From positions 17,185,045 to 17,249,044 of the forward strand of contig NC_069127.1 in assembly GCF_026914265.1 (NCBI RefSeq): 64,000 nucleotides of DNA. The letters run 5' to 3'. The notes under the pieces were generated by a model. It was not told the origin of the DNA and searched no databases. It saw nothing but the letters and a program-made list of their open reading frames with translations. The stretch is from Mya arenaria (Eukaryota > Mollusca > Bivalvia > Myida > Myidae). Made by a program: the position numbers and the translations under genes. Shown here in pieces: positions 24,538-38,300 of this stretch. Numbering within the stretch: position 1 is the first letter of the stretch; every line of letters starts with the position of its first letter.

Positions 24538-25600
24538 AGCTCACCTTAGCCGTAGGCTAAGGGTGAGCTATTAGGATCGATGATTGTCCGTCGTCTGTCG
24601 TCCGTCCTTAGTTTGTTAACACTCTAGTGGTCACATTTTTGCCTCAATTGTCACAAACTTTGGTCAGGATGTTTGTCCCAGTAATAAGTCAGACCAGTTC
24701 GAATATGGGTCATCTGGGGTCAAAAACTAGGTCACAGAGCCCAAATATGGAAAAACATTGTTAACAATCTAGAGGTAACATTTTCAGCCCAAATGTCCTG
24801 GAAATTTGTCAGAAAGATTGATTCGTTGATTTCTAGCTCAAGTTCGAATATGGGACATCTGGAGTAAAAAACTAGGTCACAGAGCCCAAATATGGAAAAA
24901 CCTTGTTAACACTTTAGAAGTTACATTTTTAGCCCAAATATCCTGGATACATGTCAGAAAGGTTGTTTTGATGATTTCTAGCTCTAGTTCGAATATGGGT
25001 CATCTGGTGTCAAAAACTAGGTCACAGCCCAAATATGGAAAAACCTTGTTAACACTCAAGAGGTAACATTTTCAGCCCAAATATCCTGGAAATTTGTCTT
25101 AAAGGCTGTTTCGATGATGTCTAGCTCACGTTCGATTGTGGGTCATCTGGGGTCAAAACTAGGTCACAGAGCCCAAATATGGAAATACCTTGTTAACACC
25201 CTAGACGTAACATTTTCAGCCCAAATATCTTGGAAATTGTAAGACGGTTATTGCCCTCTGTATCTTTATAAACAAATACATATTTGTCATGTGTTTAAAA
25301 CACTGGACATATAATAGTTCCACCTATGGTGTATGGAAGGGCAGACAGGTACCATCCAGTATGTAGTCCGATCAATTACTTTAGAACCCTTTGTCCAATC
25401 ATGACCAAATTTGGTCAGAATGTGTATTAACGTGTTTGATGATTAGCAAAATTGCTGTAGTTATCCGAGAGTTATTGCGCTGTAATCATAGAAATTACGT
25501 AAAATTGCTCTTGTCCTATCAATAACTTTTTAAGCATTTGTCCAATCATCACAAAATTTGGTGAGAATGTGAAAGGGTATAAAACATCAGAGAAGCCAAA
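24538..25600. repeat. Hairpin-headed dispersed repeat with ~144-bp tandem units
   Basis: A hairpin (AGCTCACCTTAGCC at 24538-24551, inverted at 24555-24569) is followed by TGTCCGTCGTCTGTCGTCCGTC. About four tandem units follow, with CCAAATATGG at about 24741, 24886, 25029 and 25172, a 143-145 bp period. A less repetitive tail runs to about 25600. Confidence 0.75.
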
Positions 25601-28600
25601 TCTCTGTTATTGCCCTTTATTTATCAACAAGTCTGTAGCACAGTATAGTTTTACTGAGGTTAGCGATATAGGGCCATCTCGGCACTCTTGTTTATGTTAT
25701 TGGTGTAAAGTTTATTTTCTTCAGATTCAATTTGGAAAAACTCGTCACTAAGATGCTTTATGAATAAGGCTCCAGCTGTGTAACCCCTAGAAAAAGGAAT
25801 ACAAATTATTGAGACACATAAACTCGTATTATATGCATACTGTACGAGATAAGACAGATATATGACATTTACATTAATAAAATAAATAGACATATTCATC
25901 AATTTGAATGAAAGACATTCATAAAAAACAATGATCTTCTAAAAATTCATCACAGTTGTATCAACAAATGCAAATGTTTAATCAAGTAAAAAGAAAATTG
26001 AAAATTAAATACAATGCTAATCCCAACGTGCGATGCGATGAATGCAATACAAGGTGCGTTGTATAGGCTGCGTATTTGCATGATAGTCAGGAATGGACCT
26101 GGCGTCCTGTTGAATAAAATGCGGTTTACAAATGTCCTCAAGCTTCGGGTTCTGTTTTAGTGTGATTAATTCAGTAGTCGGAATTCCTAATCTCGGGATA
26201 CCTGTTCTTTAGTCTCGTTCACAGGAATCGATAAACTAAATCGTCGAAGTACAAACATGACTTCTATTTCACAGTCTCAATAATTCCTTACAATTCTTTG
26301 TCATCTATGTTTATTAATAAGATCAAGTATTCATTTTAATCAAAAAGGTGAGCCCAGCTCGTTGGCCTGTTGTGTTTGCGCTGTGCATGATTGTTAACGA
26401 GATAAGTCTATACGTACAAATGTAGACTTGCCCGTGGTTCACTGCTTTAACATGTGGACGGACGGAACCACTTGGGCTTAAGTCTGGAATTGTTGAGATC
26501 AAGTCTACAATATTAATAAGGCTTTGATTTACATTTTCCTCTAGGTATTAAGTGCACCTGGACATACACAAGGCAGGGTTCAATACTGAATGTATCAACC
26601 GCGTTGATGAATTGTGGACTCGCGAGCGAGTGGAGATTAGTTCAATAATTTAGTGTTACATTACAGTTGGAGCCTACACGTTTTGCGGTAAGTTTTATAT
26701 TCTGATAAAGGAGCCTTTCCTTTCGTTTTTGTAACAAAAATTTGGGAAGTTTTAACTTAAAACAGTATATTCTGACATGGATCACATTTACAAACTATGA
26801 ATAATATCAATTGCATATTAAACAACGGACTGGTCATGTTCGAACTTCCACTCGGATGGTAATGGAAATAAATTGTAAGTTAACTTAATTGTATTGCAAC
26901 TTGATGAGGTACTATAGTTGTTCAATAATTAACCCAACTTATGCTGAAACAGTATACCAGACAAACCGATTAGTTGTATAAGTTTACAGAGGTATTAATT
27001 AGATTAACGTCCGATTAAGATTACTGGCAAGTCTCAACATCTGCATTCACTAATGTTATTTTATTTTGTTAATACCACTTTAAATAAACGAATACCCAGA
27101 GGTTGGAACCATCCAGGTGTTACGTTTTCTGGTCGATGTATAGAAAACACAAGAGCACACAGACGGTTACCAACGCTCGTCTGGTTTTTATCAGTATACT
27201 ACGGGTCATAGATATATTGAAACATGTTGGTATCGTCATTGTGAGCATGTGTACAAAGTTTGGTGTAATTGTCTTGCATGGATTTGGTTAATTAAATCAT
27301 ATATTGTATGTATGAACATACATTTATACAATATAATGTGATACAGAAATCAACAGAGGGACGGAAACAGTACAATGTTACATCCTTACATCGTCAAAAT
27401 GGACTAATCGTAACCCCAGCCGTAACTCTAGGAGATTGGGCAACGAGTGTTTCTAACACGGGTGGACCGTAAGATGACGGACGGTCTATGATTATGTATC
27501 TTACATGTCGTCACCTTATTGCAATAACTCAATAACTGCATATAGATATAGAAGAAGATATTGAGTTCTCGCATTAAGGTGACGATTTGTACATGTAACG
27601 GTTCTTTCTAAAAGTATCCATGTTCTTCCTTCTATCCGACCAAGTTCATCTCTTCAAACATTTGAACTGTTCAAACACGGGTATCTATAAGTGCGACACG
27701 AAATGGGCCTTCAGTATTTGCTCTTTCCTCTAACAGATAAGATGATACACTTGAACACTAACTAAGTCTGGGACAATGATAGCTTTATTATAGATCTGTG
27801 GTCGTTACAATTAGGGATTATAGGACTTAAGGTGCAAGCCCGGTCAGGCTGGCCTACCCACAGGTTAGTATTTATTGCACGAAACTTCATACACATGCTA
27901 ACAATGACGATATCCGCATGTTTAAATACATCCATGCGCCGTGTTAAGCTGAGAAAAACGGACGAGCGTTGACAACCGTGTGTGTGGCTCTTGGTTTTCT
28001 TCTATACCTCGACCGTAAATAACACACTGCCAGGATGATTCAATATGAACGCATATGCCACATTGCTTACCTTTTGGTGAACTCTGTCAGGACAAAAACG
28101 TTGATATATCAAATCCAATTAATTTCCAATAGTCAATACTACTGCATGGGCACTGGTATATGTAGTAAGTCGGTCGTAAAGGCAACTGTATCAATTAAGC
28201 CCATACTTGAAACAGAGCAATGGGTCCGCATCAAAGACAATCAAGGAATTGTGGAAAATGTGAAGATGCACAAATCATCAGATTGTATGGTCTATATGAG
28301 AGCACAGTATTTTCTGGGAAGCATGGATTAAGATTTACTTTGCTTAAACGCATTTTGTTGAAGTCAGAATTGACCAATACTATCAAAAACGGCCGCAACA
28401 TATTTCTCTCTTACCAGACCACACTTAAATATGTCAAAGACCTCTGATTGACCACTTAAACAAATTACATCATAAGATATTTTCATCTTAGTATTAAGTC
28501 ATTTGTTTGAAATGGTATTCTAATTTATTCTGTATGGTAAACGTTTCATTGTAAAGAATGACTTTAAACCCCGACAACAATAACTTCCAAAGCAATTAAG

Positions 28601-29121
28601 TAATTTGTTGACTCTCTTATACAATCCCTTGTAAAGATTATTATCTTTTATAAGTACAACAAGCCGTTGTATATATATTTTCCAATTTTACAAGGTATGC
28701 CAATAATAGATTTTCCCATTCCAGCATGTATTTCATTTTCAATCATTTGATAAAGATCGATTACCCCAGTTGTTTAATTCGTTCTCGCTGACATCGCTGT
28801 GTTACCGTGAAGTGCTTAAAACAGATTATGGATTTGCAGACATGCTCAAAATACATGCAACGTCTATCTTTAAAGTTTAGCTAAATATGACATACTTGTG
28901 TTTGAATCTAACATTCAAAATTTTAGGACAACAGTTCATTTATTCACGTTGTTTGGACAGCTAGAGAAGTAGTTTTAAGTGTCATGGATAAATGGTGCAA
29001 CGGAGTGTGCATTTTTAAAGTAATGATTTTGGCTAATTATAGAAAGTCTGCAGGAGACCCACATGTAGGCTCAGTGGTTTAATAGGTCTCAATGATTTCC
29101 TTCATCCAGGTTGCCTCTGCT

Positions 29122-29128
29122 ATGTCAG
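29122..29128 (+). CDS. Candidate first coding exon of the CAP-Gly gene
   Basis: ATG TCA G with a very strong donor (CAG|GTGAGT) leaves one base, exactly what the acceptor at 32520 needs, giving a start MSGSGQD. An in-frame ATG also occurs at 29092, which would add MISFIQVASA. The choice between the two rests on transcript data. Confidence 0.45.
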
Positions 29129-29146
29129 GTGAGTCTCTGTCTTTCT

Positions 29147-29231
<85 letters not shown>

Positions 29232-29299
29232 ACAGCATCATCAGCATCAGCATCGTCGTCGTCGCCGTCGTCGTCATCGTCGTCATCGTCATCATCACT

Positions 29300-29336
<37 letters not shown>

Positions 29337-32300
29337 GCATCAGCATCGGCAGCAGCAGGAGCAGCGTCGCCATCATCATCATTCTTCTTCTTTTTATTCT
29401 TATTCTTTTTCTACAAACACGATTTTTAAGTGCACTTTTTGACATGATTATAACGACACCAGTGTCAAATTGCATGCTTTAGTCATAGAACTATTCATAG
29501 TTCGCACTAATAGCCGTTAAATCAATTGCTTGAACCTTCATGCGTGGCATTGCTAATAGGCAGTTGCATATTTGAACAATGTGACGACCATCCGAGTGAG
29601 CATAATGAAAAGAAGGGCCCGGGTGATCAAAAGATACCCTATGTCAGTATGTTAACTTACATAAATACGAGTCTTTGGGAAAAATATATACATAATTGAA
29701 AAGTTGTTACAATGTATCGCACGGTCGCGGGTGGGACTCTTTTCATGCAACAATAAAATAAACCATGTTGAATTAAGGAACTGTTCTTGGAATTATCAGG
29801 ATTTTGCTTTTATGGTTTCATAATACACGCCTAATTGATTAAAAGGTATGTGTAACATCTGTTTAACTTTTGCACAGTTTTTATTGGTTGTCATAATTGA
29901 GTTTTCTATGATGTACAGTCGGACCCCGTGGGCTCGAACTCTCAGGGACCCGCGAAAATACCTCGAGCCTCGGGAAAGTTGAGATTTGCTTACCTCCAGT
30001 AGAAAGAAATCGGTCTTTTACATCCAGTACGAGCCAACGCGGAATTCGAGCCAAACGAGTTCGAGTTAACGGGGTTCGACTGTAGTTTAATGCCAACCTC
30101 CCAATCAAATAAACATAAGCCAATAATTCATTTATTTGCATGAAATATTTTTCCACATGGTCATTACACATGCTTTGTCTTCGTGCGGCGAAAATAATAT
30201 GTCATTCATTGCCACAAAATTAATTATCAGGTATCGCCCTCCCGCGGGATGACGTCGACATTGTCTGTGATGATTCCGATTTTCCAAGAATCGATTCTTG
30301 AAACTATCTTGCTACTAACCGCAGATAATAGATATCTTGCTAAGAGCTTTCAAGTACATGCATTTTCTAAACAGATGCAATTTCATACAGTTAGAGACGG
30401 CTTTGACATTATCTTTCAATTCTGTTTTTATATCTGTACAAGTCCTATCTCATAGGCGGGTGTTTTTTTCTGATTTGCACACAGCCACATACAGATTCCC
30501 TCCTTTGTTTTAGGTCAGCGCCTATATCTGACAATAAATCAGTCTTATTCATGTAAGTTTTTCACTGTCTAACTTACAATATAACACTCTATAAAGGTAT
30601 ATTATGATAACTAGATATGATACATAAATTAACACGCATTCAGAGACTCGGTCCATTTTCGCAGTAATGTGATTACACCCAAATGACGCAATATGATACC
30701 CACTATTGAGATTTGTTATTTCATTACTATATATCAATAGTCTATACTTTTCTGCGCGATGATTCATTGTAATCATTTCTTTTATGGCTCCTTCAGTAGG
30801 AGTTACATTGGTCTTTGATGATCTTGTCTAATATATGCAACTTTGTGAATGGAAAATGAAAATGGTTGCACTGAACTCGGACTTATGCCAAGGTAGTGTC
30901 AAAATTTAATGAATGTCTGCAATCTATAATGGCGGGTATATTCATTCATGTATTAGACTATTATTGTAAGCGTGTCTTATTACTTTATTGCATTTTGGAG
31001 TAATATTATGTATAGGTGTGTTCTATTTCATTTTGAATTACGTTCACTGCTTTCGTTGTTTCATTATATGGCTGATAGTTTATGTTCGTGTCCGATGTCC
31101 GCGCCGTATACATAAAAACCGATCCAGATGAATTCTGTTGGGAGTGTTGGTCCTATTCCATGTTTCAGCGTCCTCTTACACGTCCATGTCTGCACAAACC
31201 GCGCCATTGGCGAATTTAGCGAATGCGGACACATTTATTAAAGCGGACCGGATTTGGCTTGAACAAATATATATATAACTAGTGGAATAAACACTGTTGC
31301 TATGTAGTCCCTATTGTTCCATTACTTGCCTGTCTGAATATGCAAAATGAAGATAAAGTTTTATCCCTTTATGGATTTGCTGTACCTGTTACACCACTCG
31401 CCTTGCCAACAACAGGGATGTTGGTCTAGTTTTACCTGTGGTGGTTTTCTGACAAAAATCTCAAAATTGAAAATCTTGTAACATGTATAGGTGATAAAAA
31501 ACAACACAATCGACTGTCTGATCATTGTTCAACGTTACAAACCAAACTCGTGTATTTCGCAAGGTTTGGCCAAAATCATCAGGCCAGACTATTATAAAAG
31601 CAGGCGAACGTCCGGTGTACACCGGCGCCCGTTGACAAAACTCTTGTTACTTCTAAATCAAGCCACAACAAATTGACCACAAAACTACCATATTCCTTAA
31701 TTTTGTTTAAAAATCCCGGTAGTAAAATATTTCAGACGACAGGAACAGCTCGAGACCAAAAGAACTAATGATTGTGTACAACATGTACCTTTATACCAGG
31801 ATCAGTATTTTGTATGAACTCCACTGATTGATTATTGGCAACAATGCTAAAAGACGCCATTTATAATTGGCTTCAAACATTTTAATTAATTTTCAAATAC
31901 ATACATTCTAAAGAATGGGGAGTTGTTATTGACTGTGGAATTTTCTGACAAGAAGTTCAACAAACGGCATGATAAATTTTCAAATGGAAAATGATATAAA
32001 ATTTGATTTCGTTTTTCGAAATTTATGGTTGATTTAAGTACTATTTACAACTGCCAATAAAGACACTGTATTGTTTGTTGGACGGGAATCAGAAAGCATG
32101 TTGAGATGTAGAATCAGTTTAAGATTGATCACTCAGAAAACACGAAGATAAACATGGACAAATACGAACTGAACGATTAATTGATTCGCTATTTGGATCT
32201 AATATGTCTTCTTCAGGTACGCTTGTGTCTCACCATTTGAATATTAAATTGAGGGACATTCGTTAAACTCATAAATTATTATGCAATGCAATTGTTACAA

Positions 32301-35300
32301 TGCATACGCGGCGAAAACTTCCGATAAGTCCGACAATAAACATAGAACCGATCGTTTTATAGTTGATTATAGACTTAGCTCTCAAATGAATTGGTTTCTT
32401 ACTCATTTTAATATTTGCAATCAAATGTCACGCAGGAAATAATGATTCTTAGAAAGATTACAGGGGAAACTGTGTTCTTATATTCTTATGTAATCTAGTA
32501 GTTTTGAATATATTTGCAGGTTCTGGCCAGGATATCAATCCTGCAATCAGTGGAGGTAGTCAAGATACGCAAAGTGAAGTGTTGGATGATAAAGTTCCTG
32601 TCGAAGTTGATCGACTAGAAACTGACTCTGTAATCACTGACAAAGACCATGGAAACGGTGTTCAACAAGAAACTGATATAGTCAACAATGATGACACACA
32701 AAACCTGAAGACTAAGAGTACAAAGCAAACTGAAGAGGACGGGAAAGAACGTGTTGATAATACTTCTGTTCATGACGTGGATACACCAAGCAATGACGAA
32801 TCAGATTATGATGGTAACTTTGAAGTAACTTATGAAGAATCTGTTAATACAAATAATAGTGACGGCTTCATTGAGAATCCTAAGCACGAGAAGTCTGAGG
32901 TAGAAGAGGAAACTAGTAAGCTGGTAACGGGTATTGAAGCTGAAAGTGTTTTTAGTGGAATCGATGTGCGGATAGTTGTCACTTCAGCAAGTGATTTAGA
33001 AGACAGCTCTGCTGTTGTATCTAGTGTTGATTGTTCGAGTTCATCTGACGAACCTGACGGTTTATCTAATAAAAACGCCGAAGGAATCTTAGAATGCACT
33101 TCTTACGAAGAGGTTGAAGATTCGGGAATAAACAGCGTTGATGCATCTGAGCTAATTGTCACAGAAAGTGTTCAAACTACAGAAAATACGAGATCAACTG
33201 ATGACGAGTTAGAAGATGCATTAATTAAAGACACTTCAATTAACAACAATGATTTTGATACAGTTGGACTAGATCACGAAATAGTAGGATCATATGGGGC
33301 CAACCCAGAATATAATTCAGTGACTGAGCAGTTCAATGATAACCCAAAATTGCAAAATGAAGAGATATCTAAAAGAGAAAACGGCGAGAAAAACGAGCCT
33401 GAAGAGGAAATAGTTGAAAAAGCGACACACGAACTTACAACCGTTAGTTTGATCATTCACGAAAACAGCGATTTATCGACGGCCTATTGTGACTCAGACC
33501 TTGAAGACATTGAAAGGGCGAAGGAAGCCTTCATTACTTGTATCAAAGAGAAAAGAGAGTTGAGGGATAAAAGTAAATCCCGTGATATCGACACTGTGTG
33601 TACTTTTAATGAACTGGATATTCATGAGGATACTAGTGTTAAGGTAACACGGGATCTTTCTGCTAAATGTGCAGGAACTCAGATAAACTTTGAAAAAATC
33701 AAAACCGCAGAAGAACAATTTGAAACCTTCGACCACAAAGAGACTCCCGATAGTAAAGAGACGATAGGAAACTGTGGTAATACAAGAGAATCTGGCAACG
33801 TAACTCCAACGTGTAACAGTTTTACCAACAGTACTGTCGAGCCCGAGTCCCGGGTTAACTGCCTGGCGATGCCCGAGGGTCGTGAAGGAGACGGGTGTGT
33901 ATCCCCCTCCCTTACACACGCTTGCTGCAGATACCGCTGGGAAAGGACTATCTTCACCCAGGCTACCAGCGTCGTCTTTGTCACACTCAACAACAAGGTA
34001 AACTGTTTCATTCATATGAAAGTATGTTTAAAGTTAAAGCTGCACTCTAACAGATTGAACGTTTTGACAACTTTTTTTTGTCTTGGAACGAGCCTATTTT
34101 TGTGAAAATCCATGGAAACCAGTTATATAAGAATGCTGACAAAAATATTAGATTGCAGATTTGTATATTTATAAGTTCAAAAAATGATGTTTTATGCATT
34201 TCTCTTAAACCGTTCGTAACGGTTTAAGCCTTAAAACATTAATTTTCGAACGGAAATGTAATAATCTAAGATCTGATTTTTGGTTAGCAATCTTATTATT
34301 ATCATTGTTTTGCAGATATTTACGCAAAAATTTGCTCTTTCTAGGACAAAAAAATAAAAAAAGTTGTAAAAATGGTATATCGGTGAGAGTATAGGCTTAA
34401 AATGTTAAAGTTCCAACACGATAGAACAAGGGCCCTAATTCAAGAGTGTGTGGGTAAGAGTCCCACAAAGGACACTTCCTTATGATCTCCTCTAAAGGAC
34501 ACCAATACTATGGTTTCTTTCAACGAAACGGAGTCGAGTTTGATTCATGTTAATAATAATATATAAAACTTATTTAGTATCAATGTATACATATATAAAT
34601 GTTAGCCTCCTGTATTACAGGATATCGAACCGATCAAGCTAAGCTGGTCGGAGGGTTCCCGCTGTTTCTACTCGGACGAGGTAAAAGTCCCTGTGGGCGG
34701 ATACGTCGGCAACCTGGTGATTGATGGCACGTTTTACCCGGTGGAAGACGTCAACGTGAAGCACTACACATTTGAGGTGGACCTCTACCTCAAAGACGGT
34801 AAGGTCAACGTGGAGTGAGTGAGTGAGTGAGTGAGTGAGTGAGTGAGTGAGTGAGTGAGTGAGTGAGTGAGTGAGTGAGTGAGTGAGTGAGTGAGTGAGT
34901 GAGTGAGTGAGTGAGTGAGTGAGTGAGTGAGTGAGTGAGTGAGTGAGTGAAGTGAAGTGAAGTGAAGTGAAGTGAAGTGAAGTGAAGTGAAGTGAGCGAG
35001 CGAGCTAGCTAGTGAGCGAATGAATGAATTGAACTATCAACTAATTAATCAAACATTCAGTCAATCAATCAGCCAACCAACCAATATGTCATTAAATATT
35101 CAATCAATCAATCAATCGATTAAGCAATCAACCACATCAATCGATCCATTTCTATATTCATTCACTCAATCATTCAAAACTCAGTCTATCTTTATTCATT
35201 CAATGAATCATTTAAAGCATCAACTTATCAGCAAATTTTATCAAACAAACAATTTATCATTAAAAGAACCATTCAATAATCGATGGCAGTAAGACGATCG

Positions 35301-38300
35301 AACGAGCGGAACGGGTAAAAACTTGCCCGTACCGGAAGTTTATCAAATGTCAACAGATGAAGTACAATCACGGCCTTAAACGTTTTATTTCGATAAGGTA
35401 GAACATTGTATTCTCATTTTTTTATAGCTGTAAAATACAAAAACAATATTAAATACAAATAAACATAGCAAAAATTGTAGTTATTTCTTTTAAAAGGGTG
35501 CTTGTACGGTAAGAACATTGGTAGTCAAGTTTTTGTTTACATCGAGACGGTGTCGCAGTTGAAAATATCCATCTAAATGTGTCCCAAAATGATCCCGTCA
35601 TTGTCATATTCATCCATAGATATTCTAAGCTGTGTAAAATCACTATGATTTTATTCAATTGATAGGTGGTCCTTGAGCAGTTTAAGATATTTTGAAATAT
35701 ATACTTGTATGTGCAGTACTTTTTAGATTGTATACTGGCTACACGGTTAGTGATTCATTAGTCCAGGCTTCTTTTTTAATGATGTTTAGCCTGGAATATA
35801 CATCATTAAAAAAAAGCCTGGATGACATTTTAGAATGACTAGCTACACTGTATACTATGTGATGTCCCTTCCTCGGGTGTGAATTCAGACACAATTTCTG
35901 TAAATTGATTGCAGTCTTTAGAATTTGCTGGTAGAAAAACCCTTACCATATTTCTAAGAATACTTATTAACATTTCCAGTAGCAGTTGGCCAGTCAATAA
36001 TTTATCGTTGGAGCTGAGCCGATAACCAAGTCTATTTGTCATGAGTTAATTATGAGTGTAAGGAAAGTTAATTACATAAAATTTACCTCATATTCACTTT
36101 ATATACATACACATAGTCGTACAGATACATTTTCCCTTTATCAAGAATTCATATGTATCTTATGAAAACATTTTTGAACATGGTAAACAGATGCTGAGTA
36201 GTCATTCCTTGAACGTTTAAAGACAAGTCGCTATTTCTAGATGGCAAGAAAGAATTCAGCAAATAAATGACCAATAATCATTGATTATTGATGAAAACAA
36301 TTACCGTTGTTTCTAAGGTCTAGTAAGGCTAATAAAAGAACAGAAACAAATAAACAAAGGAAAAAAATAGAAGTGTATTGTTGTGTAAAAAACTGAAATT
36401 CACTCCTGGTCCCGATGTATATAGATTTTATTTGAAGTTTTTTCATTTATGTTGGAAGTGATTTTACGCTGACCTTAACTTAAGGAGTTGCATTAATCAG
36501 CTTTGTGTTATAATCTGACATTGGTTTGCATAAAATATTATATTCAGAAATCTATGTAACTGAAACAAATCTATGATTGCTTAACTTGATAATTACAGGG
36601 AATATTATTAAAATAATTCGCTTGTTCCAATGTTGCTTAACTTGACAATTACAGGGAATGTTATTAAAATAATTCGCTTGTTCCAATGTGAAACAATCAA
36701 TAGCTTACTGGAATTACTGCAATGAATCTGAAAGGAACATCCTGTTGTTGGTCAATACTTCATTGTACTATTTTAAATAAAGTAGTTGCAACTTGAATAT
36801 CTGTGCATTTGTTTTAGAAACCAAAATACTAGTTTTGCAGAGACAGATATTAAAATATTAACATGGCAGAAGCGGACTTAGTTACATTAGATGTTAATAA
36901 GAGGAGATTTAATTTTTCTAATGTTGTTCAAAAGATGTGCTTAAATATCCGCGAAAAGAAAAGTCAAATGACTTTTCCGAATAAGCTAAACAAAACTCGT
37001 GAAAAATGGATCCGGTTATCGGCCCAGCTTCCACAGGCGGTTTCTCTGTGCATGTCAGGTACGAAGCTTGTAGTGAAATAGTCAAATTGCTGCAAAATGG
37101 ACAAATATGAGCATGACTGCAATGATAAAATATTCTTAAAACTAACACTTGTATGTTACATGGTAGCTATTTTGAAACTGAAATCAAGCAATAAACTAAT
37201 GTTGTTTGAATTACCGGTAAATATTAGCTTACTCACAAACATTTGCATTAGAAATTAAAGGCACAACTATGTGTGAAAATTACATCACATTCAATTAAAT
37301 ACTCATTCACATGTGTTTCTACATTTATATAAAGGATTTTAATACAGAAAAAACATCAAATAAGTTTTGTGAAGGGAAATATTTCACTTTCTGCTAAAAG
37401 GTTTGATAGTATTTAACGTAGGAAGGACATGTTGGTTTAAGGTTAATCTATCAATACCACTGCTTAACCTGGTATGGTATTAACTTTCTTGTCAATGTCA
37501 TCGGCAGTTTGGTCACAGGTTTACAAGTGTCATTTACGTATATTGATTTATGAACAACTTGGTTTACAAATTAGATTGCTGATGATCTGTGAAAGTCGGT
37601 GGTTGAAAGTATAAAGCTAGTTACTATCATCGTTATTTCATCTGTGGTGGTGAATGAAAGAGAAAGCATTTCTTTACATTCTTGTTGTTGCTGTTGTTGT
37701 TATATTGATGGTGTCTGAGAAGTGTTATAATGGAGTAAGTGATATTTCAAGGATTTATGATGCTGAAAAAAAGAAACAACGGACATAAATCATGATATGA
37801 ATTTTAACAAAAATGCAAATTGATAAATTATATAAAGTTCAGTCAGTTATTCAAATTCTGTAGAAAATGAAAGATTGATAACAAAGAAATATGAATGAAA
37901 TTAATTTGTATTTGGTATTTTTTTCTCATTATTTTATATATTAATTTGTTTTGAATTTTCATTATTTGGTTTAAATCTAATGATTTCTTTTTATTAAGAA
38001 TTTCTTGAAAACTGAACTGTTCCCTACAAGCACATCATGAATCTCAACATTTATTTATCTAAAGTAAACATTTAAGATGAAATTACCATAATCTACATTT
38101 CCATTTACTTACCTGCAATCTATATGAAAACATTCAAGCTCAGACATGAAGTTCGTCATAGGGAAATCACATAAAAGCTTTGCAAACTGTAGACTTCAAA
38201 AGCTTAGTGTAATAATATAGTATTGATAAATTGGAGATAAAACATAAAAACAAATAGTCAAACAATCAAACATTTGAATTCCAATAATGGTTTACAGTAC

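Larger units (their letters stand above)
21083..29091. other. REPS 3'UTR and intergenic region
   Basis: I find no supported protein exon here. It contains likely REPS 3'UTR (from 21083), dispersed repeats (about 23180-23400 and 24538-25600), a C17 run at 24229-24245 and probable promoter or 5'UTR sequence of the next gene. ORFs such as 28035-28331 lack family resemblance and splice context. A strong donor GTAAGT at 26690 could end a non-coding first exon. Confidence 0.5.

Noticed and set aside
28035-28447. Plus-strand ORFs of 98 and 75 codons upstream of the CAP-Gly gene
   Set aside because: No start context, flanking acceptor/donor pairing or similarity; overlapping frames are equally open.
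29092-29442. Poly-His (plus) and poly-Met (minus) proteins
   Set aside because: They are readings of a CAT microsatellite after a strong splice donor; no family resemblance.
33494-34015. Minus-strand ORFs of 173 and 110 codons
   Set aside because: They are antisense shadows of the acidic plus-strand exon, which has splice sites and phase support.
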